A stretch of 43,698 bases of DNA from Actinomadura montaniterrae. Its GTDB lineage: Bacteria > Actinomycetota > Actinomycetes > Streptosporangiales > Streptosporangiaceae. Both the position numbers and the translations under genes were made by a program. Shown here piece after piece: positions 8,593 through 17,200 of this stretch. Each line of letters starts with the position of its first letter. The first letter of the stretch is position 1. A model generated the notes under the pieces. That model made no database searches and was not told where the DNA came from. It was given only the letters and a program-made list of their open reading frames with translations. Where the stretch lies: positions 1 to 43,698 of the forward strand of contig NZ_WBMR01000069.1 of assembly GCF_008923365.1 (NCBI RefSeq), in the 5' to 3' direction.

Positions 8593-8625
8593 GGTGGCCG
8601 TGGTGATCGGGGGACCACGGCCACC
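8593..8625 (-). terminator. Strong hairpin after the LLM-SCP2 gene
   Basis: A perfect 12-bp inverted repeat (GGTGGCCGTGGT / ACCACGGCCACC) with a 9-nt loop lies 23 nt beyond the stop of the monooxygenase gene, in the gap before the chorismate mutase start. No U-run follows, as is common for actinomycete terminators. Confidence 0.65.
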
Positions 8626-8647
8626 CCTCCTCAAGTAGAGGGACGGC

Positions 8648-10366
8648 TCAGTAGGGGGACGGGCCGCCGAACATCTCGCTGATCTTCGGCGCCAGCTCGT
8701 AGTTCCCCCGGATCGCCAGCCGGCCGTCCATCAGCAGCGTCGCCGGGTTCTCGTCGCCGGCGAGAACGCGCAGGAAGTCGGCCGTGCGGGCGGCGAGCAC
8801 GATATCGGGCTCCGGTGACCCGCCGGCGCGGGCCCTGGCCCGCCCGCCGGAGACCCGGATCGTCCATGCGGTCGCGGGCCCGTGCCCGGGGGTCAGGCGG
8901 AACTCGATGTCGCCCGCGAACCCGGCCGCGGCGGACGGATCGTACGCGCGGGCCATCCCGGTGAAGAAGAGCCGCTGCGCGCCGGGCCCGAAGCGCCGCT
9001 CGATCTGCTCGTCCGTCCTGCCGTGGACCAGCGTGTAGAAGCCCCGCGTGGCGCGCCGCCTCGCCGCCGCGCGGATCTCCTGGCGCACGGGACGGCGGGA
9101 GCGGGACGAGCGCTGGACGCGGGCGACCTCGGCGTCCTCGTCGATCCGGTACCCGGGCGGCGACCTCCGGGCCGGTTTCCGCCGCGCCAGCGCCGCCTCG
9201 ATGGCGGGCGCGAGACGCTCCGCCTTGGCCGCCTCCCGCTCCTCGCGTCCTTCGGTGAAGTGCGGCAGCACCGCCTCGCCGAACAGTTCGAGGCTCTCGC
9301 AGATGTGCTCGTGCTCGTTCGGGCCGGCCTGCAGCACGAACGAGATCTGGTCGACGCCGACCGACTCGTACCGCCGGATCAGATCGACGACCTGCCCGGG
9401 CGTCCCGACCGCGCCGCGCAGGGAGCCGACGTTCACGTTCAGCGACTCCGCGTTGGCGATGATCCGCTCGCGGTCGAACCCCTTGGACGCCCGCCGTTCC
9501 TGGAACTCGTCCCACACGCTGGTGCGCCCCGGGTCGTGCGGTGTCGTCCCGTAGTAGTGGGCCAGCGCGAACGCGAAGAAGTGCGCACCGTCGATGCCCC
9601 GGTCGATCGCGGTGGCCTCGTCCTCGTGCAGCATCATCGGCAGCACGACCGACACGTTCGGGTTCACCGCGAACCCCGCCGGGACGCACTCGTCCGACTC
9701 CAGGATGCGGTAGTACTCGTCCACCCATTTCCCGGCGTCCTCGGGTTCGACGAACGAGAACGACAGCGCGCCTATCCCGTTGCGGGCCGCGAACTGGATG
9801 GTCTCCCGCCTGGAGCACGCCACCCACAGCGGCGGATGCGGCTTCTGCACGGTCTTCGGGATGACGTTCCGGGGCGGCATCCGCAGGTACGGCGAGCGCC
9901 ATCCGGCGAACGGCTCCTCGACGAACATCCTGGTCACCGCGTCGATCGCGTCCTGCCACTGCGCCCGCTTCTCGGTGCGCCGCACGCCGAACCCGCCGAG
10001 CTCCGCGCCGGAGCTCGACTCGCCCGTCCCGAAGTCCACCCGCCCGTTCGACACGAGGTCGAGCGTGGCGATCCGCTCGGCGATCCGCGCCGGGTGGTTG
10101 ACGGCGGGCGGGAGCTGGACGATCCCGTGCCCGAGCCGGATCCGCTTCGTCCGCTGGGACGCCGCCGCGAGGAACACCTCCGGCGCGGACGAGTGGCTGT
10201 ACTCCTCCAGGAAGTGGTGCTCGACCTCCCAGACGTAGTCGAACCCGACCCGGTCGGCGATCTCGACCTGGTCGAGGGCGTCCTGGTAGAGCCGCAGCTC
10301 CTGCCCGTCCGCCCAGGGCCGCGGCAACTGGTGCTCGTAGAAGAGTGAAAACCTAATCTCAACCAC
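8648..10366 (-). CDS. Luciferase-like monooxygenase fused to an SCP2 sterol-carrier domain
   Basis: A 572-residue fusion. Residues 1 to about 355 form a luciferase-like (LLM) flavin-dependent oxidoreductase: FYEHQLPRPW, VEHHF, RIRLGHGI and GRVDFGTGES. A basic Arg/Ala linker (about 395-440) leads to a C-terminal SCP2-like domain ending with MDGRLAIRGNYELAPKI. SCP2 domains bind lipids or acyl-CoA, so a hydrophobic substrate may be delivered to the flavin site; this is inference. Start: a GTG (VVEIRF) is chosen, but the G-rich Shine-Dalgarno abuts it and is better spaced for an ATT three codons later. The upstream promoter and start region occur again at 11.2-11.3 kb. Confidence 0.88.
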   Translation of the reverse strand: MVEIRFSLFYEHQLPRPWADGQELRLYQDALDQVEIADRVGFDYVWEVEHHFLEEYSHSSAPEVFLAAASQRTKRIRLGHGIVQLPPAVNHPARIAERIATLDLVSNGRVDFGTGESSSGAELGGFGVRRTEKRAQWQDAIDAVTRMFVEEPFAGWRSPYLRMPPRNVIPKTVQKPHPPLWVACSRRETIQFAARNGIGALSFSFVEPEDAGKWVDEYYRILESDECVPAGFAVNPNVSVVLPMMLHEDEATAIDRGIDGAHFFAFALAHYYGTTPHDPGRTSVWDEFQERRASKGFDRERIIANAESLNVNVGSLRGAVGTPGQVVDLIRRYESVGVDQISFVLQAGPNEHEHICESLELFGEAVLPHFTEGREEREAAKAERLAPAIEAALARRKPARRSPPGYRIDEDAEVARVQRSSRSRRPVRQEIRAAARRRATRGFYTLVHGRTDEQIERRFGPGAQRLFFTGMARAYDPSAAAGFAGDIEFRLTPGHGPATAWTIRVSGGRARARAGGSPEPDIVLAARTADFLRVLAGDENPATLLMDGRLAIRGNYELAPKISEMFGGPSPY

Positions 10367-10466
10367 CTCCCCACCCGTGACCAGCCAAAACAGGCCGCAA
10401 CCTGGCCCTACCCGGCCAGCATCACCCGAACTAGACACTCCGTCAACGGTCTCCCCCGACCGGCGG
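10336..10466 (-). repeat. Junction repeat, copy 1 (start region and promoter of LLM-SCP2)
   Basis: This stretch covers the first codons, leader and promoter of the LLM-SCP2 gene. It matches 11211-11332 in the same orientation, including an identical 23-nt core at 10408-10430 versus 11278-11300. The two copies flank the 176-residue membrane-protein gene. Confidence 0.8.
10418..10446 (-). promoter_or_regulatory. Predicted promoter of the LLM-SCP2 gene
   Basis: On the minus strand, TTGACG (10441-10446) is separated by 17 nt from GATGCT (10418-10423). Transcription would start about 45 nt before the chosen GTG. Both boxes and the spacing are conserved in the second junction copy while the spacer has changed, which supports function. 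Confidence 0.55.
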
Positions 10467-10517
10467 CATGCCCGCAGCCACTACACACCCGTCCAGACTC
10501 GTCAGCGGGTCTCAGTT

Positions 10518-11048
10518 TCAGGTTCTGCCGTTGAGTCTGCGGAGTTCCCGAATGGAACCGCCTGCCGGGCCGACCGGAGTGTGGCCACGGAACGGGCCAC
10601 GTTCTTCGCGGTTCCGGCGGATTCGCACGACTGTCAGGCCGACTGCCAGGACAAGGCAGATCGCCGAGAACGCCGCGGAAGCGATCGCCTCGCGGAACTG
10701 CGCCGCTCCGGGGCTGCCATCTCGGACCGCGCTGATCGTCGATTCGTCAGCGAGGGCGTAGTAGATCTCCAGGCGGTCGCCGACCTTGTACCTGGAAGCC
10801 AGTTCGCTGGTCTTGACCGTGCGGGCCTGCCCCGATCGGTCGTTGAACGTCAACCCGTAGTCAGTTCCATACTTGCTGCTCGTGCGCTTCGCGACCACCG
10901 TCGCCCAGGTCCGAGCGTGCGAGTGCTGGAGGTCCGTGCCCTCCGATCGCTCACCCAGGGCCATGATCGCGGCGAACAGCGCCATCGAGTACGCCACGAC
11001 GATGACCGCGAGTTTGCCGCGTGGGGAAATGCTGCGCCAGGAGGGCAT
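10518..11048 (-). CDS. Small two-helix membrane protein, DUF3592-like
   Basis: 176 residues: a short basic N terminus, a membrane helix (about 14-33, LAVIVVAYSMALFAAIMALG), a roughly 85-residue beta-rich domain, a second helix (about 122-145) and a basic tail. The topology and a segment like YKVGDRLEIYY resemble DUF3592 proteins; function is unknown. It lies between two direct copies of the LLM promoter/start region. The ATG at 11048 is chosen over an upstream in-frame start because the membrane helix follows directly. Confidence 0.72.
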   Translation of the reverse strand: MPSWRSISPRGKLAVIVVAYSMALFAAIMALGERSEGTDLQHSHARTWATVVAKRTSSKYGTDYGLTFNDRSGQARTVKTSELASRYKVGDRLEIYYALADESTISAVRDGSPGAAQFREAIASAAFSAICLVLAVGLTVVRIRRNREERGPFRGHTPVGPAGGSIRELRRLNGRT

Positions 11049-11114
11049 ATCCGCATTATGCGCTCCCGTCCTGCACAGGTTGACAGGCCCCGCGTTCACG
11101 ACCAAGACGAGCCG

Positions 11115-11240
11115 CTACCTGGCCGAAGAGCATCCGTCATCGACGAAGATCCGTGCATGCATCTGCCGCGCCCTCTCCGCGTGGCTCAACCGCCGTGGCG
11201 GCCGCACGTCGTAGAAGAGCCCGAACCGAATCTCGACCAC
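11115..11240 (-). pseudogene. Remnant of the 5' end of an LLM monooxygenase gene
   Basis: Starting at GTG 11240 the frame reads VVEIRFGLFYD, nearly the same as the start of the LLM-SCP2 protein (VVEIRFSLFYE). It then diverges into Arg-rich sequence and stops after 41 codons. It has its own copy of the promoter. It is most likely a dead fragment; a short expressed peptide cannot be excluded. Confidence 0.6.
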
Positions 11241-11332
11241 CCCCACCAGCGGAAACAGACTGCGCCCCTGGCCTGGCCTACCCGGCCAGCATCACCCGAA
11301 TTGGACGCCCCGTCAACGGACGTCCCCGGCGG
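11211..11332 (-). repeat. Junction repeat, copy 2
   Basis: The partner of copy 1 at 10336-10466. It runs from the stop codon of the IF-2-barrel gene through a promoter to the first codons of the LLM remnant. The same organisation recurs in copy 1, including a TGA in the same position relative to the -35 box. Confidence 0.8.
11288..11316 (-). promoter_or_regulatory. Duplicate of the LLM promoter
   Basis: TTGACG (11311-11316), 17-nt spacer, GATGCT (11288-11293) on the minus strand. The TGA stop of the IF-2-barrel gene lies inside the -35 box. It would now drive the LLM remnant and possibly the downstream membrane-protein gene. Confidence 0.5.
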
Positions 11333-12620
11333 CACCGGCGCGCCGGCGCGCCTGCCGGCGCCATTGGCGCTGGCGGACGTGGCCAAGGACGAGCATCCAG
11401 GTGGACAGGGCGGCGAGCACGGTGAAGAGCAGGACGAGACCCAGCGCCGAGCCCCCGTCCAGGGCGCCGTCGCCCGCGGGCGGTGTCCGGAACGACCGCC
11501 ATGCCATAACGGCCGCCCAGATGTCCGCGGAACCGAACGAGGCGATGACGGCGCCGAGTCCGATGGTGAAACCGATCAGGAACCGCCTGCTCTCGGGCCG
11601 CCTGATCTCCGGTTCCGGCTCGTGGTCGGCGGCAAGGACCTCGTACGGCTCGATCTCGTCTCCACTTTGGAGGCCGGGGAAGTCGACGCCGACGTCGAGC
11701 CAGCCGACGCGCGTATTGAGGCCGTAACTGACGCCCACCTCTTTGAGCACGCCCGGCTCTTCGACCATGCCGACGGTCAGCCCGTCGGCCACGACGACCT
11801 CGTCGCGGAGCACCCGTGCGCGGTGCCCGACGGCCAGTTCCTCTCCTCCGTGGGGCGAGAACTGCACCGGCTGGACGCGCGCCACGGCCACCGTGGCGTT
11901 CGACCCGGCGGACAGGACGGTGAGGAGCCGCTTGCGTCCCTCGGTCTGCTGCGGAGGCGGCACGTCATACGCCTGGACGATGTCTCCGGGACGCACATCG
12001 GGATGGCCCAGGTACAGGGTCCCCGTGCTTCCGTGCGTCAGCTCGTCCAGCGGTCCGCCGCCGCCGTCCGCGAGGGCCAGCAGGCGCAGCGCCTCGGCCA
12101 CCGGCCGCCCATCGCGCACGACCCGTACCCGGGCGCCGACCGCCAGCCCGCCTTCGGTGACGACGGCCCGCGCGACGGGCCCGGCCAGGGGGTCGACGGC
12201 GACCTCGCGGACCTCGGCTCGTCCGAGCAGCCGCCGTTGCTCCGGGAACGGATCCTGGTACCCCAGGACGAGATCGGGCGGGACCCCCGCGGGTTCCGCG
12301 CGGACGTACGCCTGTATCTGATCGCCGTCGAGGACGCTCCGGTGACCGATGGCCAGGACGCACCGGCCCAGGATGCCGACCCGCTCCCTGGCCTCCAGCC
12401 GGGACGTGAGGGCGGCCTTTCCCATCAGCGCCCCGATGCGGAGGTCCTCGGCGATCACGACGCCGTGCCGGAGCAGCCTCGCCCGCGCGCCCCGCACGAT
12501 CTCCGCGCCCCCGTTCACCCGGCCCCGGGGAAGAAGGCCTAAGCCCGGTACGTCCTGGAAGCCCGACACGGTCACCTGGCACAGCCGCTTCTCGCCGACC
12601 CAGACGGTCTGCATCCCCAT
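11313..12620 (-). CDS. Membrane-anchored protein with three tandem IF-2 C-terminal-barrel repeats
   Basis: 435 residues. Three repeats (about 13-108, 133-222 and 231-332) each resemble the C-terminal beta-barrel of translation initiation factor IF-2. Each has a (V)(G/R)(G/H)ARxRxxRxxxVxA strand pair (43-58, 161-176, 264-279) and a closing GDxIxxY strand (99-105, 212-218, 320-326). Repeat 2 is closest, with AEVREV and AVVTEGG as in IF-2. Two membrane helices follow (about 347-372 and 391-414) with a basic tail. There is no GTPase domain. The IF-2 domain binds fMet-tRNA, so RNA or aminoacyl binding is a guess only. ATG 12620 is chosen because GAGG lies 6 nt upstream. Confidence 0.82.
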   Translation of the reverse strand: MGMQTVWVGEKRLCQVTVSGFQDVPGLGLLPRGRVNGGAEIVRGARARLLRHGVVIAEDLRIGALMGKAALTSRLEARERVGILGRCVLAIGHRSVLDGDQIQAYVRAEPAGVPPDLVLGYQDPFPEQRRLLGRAEVREVAVDPLAGPVARAVVTEGGLAVGARVRVVRDGRPVAEALRLLALADGGGGPLDELTHGSTGTLYLGHPDVRPGDIVQAYDVPPPQQTEGRKRLLTVLSAGSNATVAVARVQPVQFSPHGGEELAVGHRARVLRDEVVVADGLTVGMVEEPGVLKEVGVSYGLNTRVGWLDVGVDFPGLQSGDEIEPYEVLAADHEPEPEIRRPESRRFLIGFTIGLGAVIASFGSADIWAAVMAWRSFRTPPAGDGALDGGSALGLVLLFTVLAALSTWMLVLGHVRQRQWRRQARRRAGAAGDVR

Positions 12621-12711
12621 GCTCATCCTCGTGGCGCGATCTCCGGTGGAACTGGTCCGGATAGGACGGGAGTGACCGTAGTGCCCGTTCCCGAGCCCGC
12701 CCGCAGGATCT

Positions 12712-12729
12712 TGCCAGTAAACACTGGCA
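12712..12729. promoter_or_regulatory. Palindrome between divergent genes, likely operator
   Basis: A perfect 7-bp inverted repeat, TGCCAGT-AAAC-ACTGGCA, lies between the IF-2-barrel gene (minus) and the small secreted protein gene (plus). It sits about 90 and 30 nt from their starts. On the minus strand it includes TTTACT, a possible -10 box. TTTT follows on the plus strand, so a small terminator is the alternative. Confidence 0.45.
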
Positions 12730-12759
12730 TTTTCGGGTGAGGGGAGGCAGGATCGGCGC

Positions 12760-13023
12760 ATGAGGAAGGTCACTGCCGCCGTCGCGGCGCTCGCGCTGTC
12801 CGGAACGCTGGCCCTCGGCACGCTGCCCGCGGAGGCCGCCCCCAAGCCCAAGGCGACGCCCCAGCAGCTGCCCGCGCAACTCCGGACGCAGGTCGAGCTG
12901 GGCTTCGTCGGCTGGGACGACAAGGGGCCGTACGTGGTCTGGGGCGACATGTCGTGCCACATCCACCTGCTCGTGCCGGAGGAGTGGTCCTGGGCCTGGG
13001 GCACCGGTCCCTGCTGGTTCTGA
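12760..13023 (+). CDS. Small secreted protein, unknown function
   Basis: 87 residues with a clear signal peptide (MRKVTAAVAALALSGTLALG, cleavage after AEA near residue 26). The mature part has about 60 residues, is rich in Trp and aromatics near the end (EEWSWAWGTGPCWF) and holds two Cys that could form a disulfide. No family was recognised. The start follows AGGA about 9 nt upstream. Confidence 0.75.
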   Translation: MRKVTAAVAALALSGTLALGTLPAEAAPKPKATPQQLPAQLRTQVELGFVGWDDKGPYVVWGDMSCHIHLLVPEEWSWAWGTGPCWF

Positions 13024-13065
13024 CCAAGCACTTGCTTGACTGAGCGGTCCGGAGATCGACACGAT
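13023..13065 (+). promoter_or_regulatory. KstR2-like operator overlapping the promoter of the CoA-transferase gene
   Basis: The stretch 13023-13036 fits the published KstR2 motif AnCAAGnnCTTGnT at every defined base, and the palindrome extends to CAAGCA-CT-TGCTTG. It overlaps a TTGACT -35 box (13036-13041), followed after 18 nt by CACGAT (13060-13065). A TetR-type repressor bound here would block RNA polymerase. Other acyl-CoA-responsive TetR proteins use similar sites. Confidence 0.6.
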
Positions 13066-13118
13066 GGCGGGAGGACGGGCGCCCGCCCGCCGGAGGGCCG
13101 AGACCGCGGAGAGATCAC

Positions 13119-14183
13119 ATGGCGCCGCTGGACGGACTGCGCGTGCTGGACCTGACCATGTGGCGGCCCGGCCCGTACACCACGCAGCTGCTCGCGCAGC
13201 TCGGCGCCGACGTCCTCAAGGTGGAGCCGCCCGGCGGCGAGCCCATGCGGATGTTCCAGGGGCACTTCGACCTGCTCAACCGGCGCAAGCGGAGCATCGT
13301 GCTGGACCTCAAGTCCGACGAGGGCCGCGAGCGGTGCCTGGAGCTCGCGAAGGACGCCGAGGTGTTCGTCGAAGGGTTCCGGCCCGGCGTCGCGGACCGG
13401 CTCGGGGTCGGCGACGCCGTGCTGCGCGCGCGCAACCCAAGGCTGGTGTACTGCTCGATCTCGGGTTACGGCGCCGACGGGCCGCTCGCGCAGGTGCCGG
13501 GGCACGACGTCAACTACCGCGCGTACGCGGCGACGCTGCCGCCGGACGCGGTGTCGCCGTCCCTGGAGGAGCTGCCGGTCGCCGACATGGCCGCCGCGAC
13601 GATGGCCGCGTTCGCGATCACCGCCGCATGCCTCAAGGCCCGCACCACCGGCGAGGGCGACCGGATCGACCTCGGGATGGCCGACGTGCTCGCGCACTGG
13701 ACGAGCACCGTCCCGGAGGCGACGCGGCCGCAACCGGTCGAGCCGGCGGCCCCGGCGCCGCACGTGACCGGGCCCGTGCCCGGGTACGGGGTCTACGCGA
13801 CCAAGGACGGCCTGAAGATCACGCTCGGGGTCGTGTCGGAGGAGCGGCTGTGGGCGGCGACGTGCCGCGCGCTGGGCCTGGACGAGGCGGCGGGCGTCCC
13901 GTTCGCCGAGCGGCTCGGCCGGGTCGCCGAGCTGGACGCCGGGGTGGCGGCCGCCATCGCCCGGCTGACCAGGGACGAGGCGATGGAGCGGCTGTCGGCC
14001 GCCGGGGCGCCGGTGGCGCCGCTGCTGACCGGCGCCGAGATGCTCGACCTCGATCATTTCCGCGCGCGCGGCGTGCTGGACGCGGGCCCGGTCCGCACCT
14101 CGGCGCACCCGCCGCTGCCGGGCGGGCCGGTCGCCGGGCTGGACGAGCACCGCGGTCAGGGCTGGCGCCATCTCACCGACTGA
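13119..14183 (+). CDS. Class III (CaiB/BaiF-type) CoA-transferase or acyl-CoA racemase
   Basis: 354 residues. The N-terminal LRVLDLTMWRPGPYTTQLLA and DVLKVEPPGGEP segments are typical of the CaiB/BaiF and alpha-methylacyl-CoA racemase family. Asp in LPVADMAAAT is the likely catalytic residue that carries CoA as a mixed anhydride. Members swap CoA between carboxylic acids or epimerise 2-methylacyl-CoA; substrate cannot be told from sequence. ATG follows GGAGAGA. A KstR2-like operator lies upstream, pointing to sterol or fatty-acid catabolism. Confidence 0.92.
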   Translation: MAPLDGLRVLDLTMWRPGPYTTQLLAQLGADVLKVEPPGGEPMRMFQGHFDLLNRRKRSIVLDLKSDEGRERCLELAKDAEVFVEGFRPGVADRLGVGDAVLRARNPRLVYCSISGYGADGPLAQVPGHDVNYRAYAATLPPDAVSPSLEELPVADMAAATMAAFAITAACLKARTTGEGDRIDLGMADVLAHWTSTVPEATRPQPVEPAAPAPHVTGPVPGYGVYATKDGLKITLGVVSEERLWAATCRALGLDEAAGVPFAERLGRVAELDAGVAAAIARLTRDEAMERLSAAGAPVAPLLTGAEMLDLDHFRARGVLDAGPVRTSAHPPLPGGPVAGLDEHRGQGWRHLTD

Positions 14184-14225
14184 TATTCAGGTGGGATTGT
14201 CGGATTCATTTGGCATTCTTGTGAC

Positions 14226-17200
14226 GTGAGCGCGCGTGCGATGAGTCCCGTCCTGGTCGGCAGGGCAGCCGAGCTCGCCGTGCTGGAGGACGCGCTGGCG
14301 GCCGCCCCCGGCGCGGTGCTGGTCGGCGGTGAGGCCGGCCTCGGCAAGACCCGGCTGATCCGCGAGTTCGCGGCGTCCGTCGGCGGCGGCGGGCAGGCCC
14401 GCGTGCTCCTCGGCGGCTGCCTGGAGCTCGGCTCCGACGGCCTGCCGTTCGCGCCGTTCACCACCGTGCTGCGCGGCCTGGTCCGCGACATCGGCATCGA
14501 CGGGGTCGCGGCGCTCGTCCCGCGCGGCGACACCGGGAGCCTCGCGCGGCTGCTGCCGGAGTTCGGCGAGCCGGAGAGCGACGCCGCGTCCGGCGAGGAG
14601 CGCGCCCGGCTGTTCGAGGTGGTGCTGACCCTGCTGGAGCGGCTCGCCGAGCGGCAGCCGGTCGTCCTCGTCATCGAGGACGCCCACTGGGCGGACCGTT
14701 CCACCCGCGACCTGCTGTCGTTCCTCGTGCGCAACCTGAGCGTCGCGCCCGTCCTGATCGTGGTGACGTACCGGTCCGACGAGCTGCACCGCGCCCATCC
14801 GCTGCGGCCCCTGCTCGGCGGGCTGGAGCGGGTCGACCGGGTGAGCCGGCTGGAGATCACCCGGCTGGCCCGCTCGGACGTCGCGGCGCTGGTCACCGAG
14901 GTGCTCGGGCACGCGCCGCCGGCCGGCCTGGTCGACCGGATCGACGCGCGCAGCGAGGGGAACCCGCTGTTCATCGAGGCGCTGCTCGACGACGACGGGA
15001 CGCTCGCCTGCGAGCTGCCCGAGTCGCTGCGCGACCTGCTGCTGGCGGGCGTGCAGCGGCTGCCGGAGGAGACCCAGGACGTGCTGCGGGACGCCAGCGG
15101 CGGCGGCACCCGGATCGAGCACGCGCTGCTGGCGGCCGTGTCGGGGCTGGACGACGCCGCGCTGACCCGGGTCCTGCGCCCGGCCGTCGCCGCGAACGTG
15201 CTGGTCGTGGACGGCGACGGCTACGCGTTCCGGCACGCGCTGATCCGCGAGGCCGTCCACGACGACCTGCTGCCCGGCGAGTACACGCGCCTGCACACCC
15301 GCTACGCCGAGGCCCTGGAGAACGACCCGAGCCTCGTCCCGTCCGGACGGCTCTGGGTGGAGCTGAGCCACCACTGGAAGGCCGCGAACGACGCCACGTG
15401 GGCGCTCGTCGCGTCGTGGCGGGCGGCGGCCGACGCCCGCAAGGCGCTCGCGTACGCCGAGTGCCTGACGATGCTGTCGCGGGTGCTGAACCTCTGGGAC
15501 CGGGTGCCCGACGCCGCGGAGCGCATCGGCGCCGACCACACCAAGGTGATGGAGGACGCCGCGGCCGCCGCCGACCTCGCCGGCGAGTACGACCGGGGCC
15601 TGAAGTTCGCGACCGCCGCGCTGAAGGAGGTCGAGGCGGCCGGCGAGGACGCGATGGACACCGAGCGCTGGGCGTCGCTGCTGGAGCTGCGCGGCCACAT
15701 GCGCTACGAGATGGCGCGGCCCGGTTTCGTCGACGACCTGCGGGCCGCGGTGAAGGCGCTGCCCGCCGATCCCCCGACCGTGCTCCGCGCGCGCGTCCTC
15801 GCGACGTTCGCGACCTATGTGCGCTTCTCCACCGACATCCCCGAGGCCCAGGCCGCGGCGGCGGAGTCGCTGGCCATCGCGCGCAAGCTCGACGACCCGG
15901 TCGCCGAGGCGCAGGCGCTCATCACGCTGTTCTGCGCCGACATCGACTACTCCGACTACAGCGCCGCGACGGAGGGCACGCTCGCCGAGATCGAGCGGAT
16001 CGTCACCGCCGCCGGCAACCACCGGGTGCTGCTGCGCTACTACGTCATCAAGTCGCACTTCCTGGAGGGCGCGGGCCGGCACGAGGAGGCCGCGGCCGTC
16101 GCCGCGCAGGGCAAGGAACTGGCCCGCGAGTACGGCGTGGCGCGGACGCAGGGCACGTTCCTGTGCATCAACCAGGCCGAGCCGCTCGTCTCCCTCGGCC
16201 GCTGGGACGAGGCCATCGCGGTGATGAACCACGCGATGGAGCAGGAGCCGGCGGTGACGATCCGGACGTCGCTGCTGGTCCTGTCCGGTGCCGTGGCGCT
16301 CGCCCGCGGCGACTTCGCCACCGCCCGCGAACGCCTCGCGGGCTCCCGCGAGATCATGCGGCTCAAGATGAAGTGGCTGAAGACGCAGGACTACTTCAGC
16401 ACCCTGTGGCTCGAGGCGCGGATGGCGCTCGCCGAGGGCCGCCCGCAGGACGTGCTCCCGCCGGTCGAGCGGGTGATCGAGGAGGCGGGCCTGCCCGACG
16501 ACGCCCGCTACGCGCTGCCGGTGCTGGTCGCGGGCGCCACCGCCTGCGCCGAGATCGGCGCGCCCGCCGCGCCGGTGCTGCGCCGGATCGAGGAGCGCGC
16601 CGCGGGCCTGACGATCAGCGGCCCGCTGCAGCGCGCCCACAAGCTCGTCTTCGACGCCGAGGCGGCCCGCGCCCGGGGCGTCCTCGACCTCGCCGCCTGG
16701 GACGCGGCCGCCGCCGCGTGGGAGGGGATCGGCAACCCGTACGCCCGCGCGCAGGCGCTCGTCCACGCCGCCGAGGCCGCGCTCGCGGACGGCGACCACG
16801 ACGCGGCGGCCGCGCGGCTGGGGATCGCGGCGGACATCGCCGCCGGCCTCGGCGCGGAGCCGCTCGCCGGGCAGGTCGCCGACCTGCTGCGCCGGACGCG
16901 GGCGCCGCGCCGGAACGGCGCCGAGCCGTCCGCGCCGCTGGGGCTGACCCCGCGCGAGTACGAGGTGCTGCGCCTGGTCGCCGAGGGCCGCAGCAACCGC
17001 GACATCGCCGAGGCGCTGTTCATCTCGATCAAGACGGCGAGCGTGCACGTGTCGAACATCCTCGGCAAGCTCGACGTGGCCAACCGCGGCGAGGCCGCCG
17101 CGACCGCGCACCGGCTGGCGCTGTTCGCCGGCTCCGCCGCGCGCTCCGCCGCGCGCTCCGGCGGGGGCTCCGCAGCGAACGGGCATGGTTCCGTGGCGGG

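Noticed and set aside
12627..14171. N-terminal extension of the IF-2-barrel frame up to 952 codons
   Set aside because: The extension is antisense to the CoA-transferase and the small secreted protein, and has no Shine-Dalgarno. The start with GAGG at 12620 directly precedes the first repeat.
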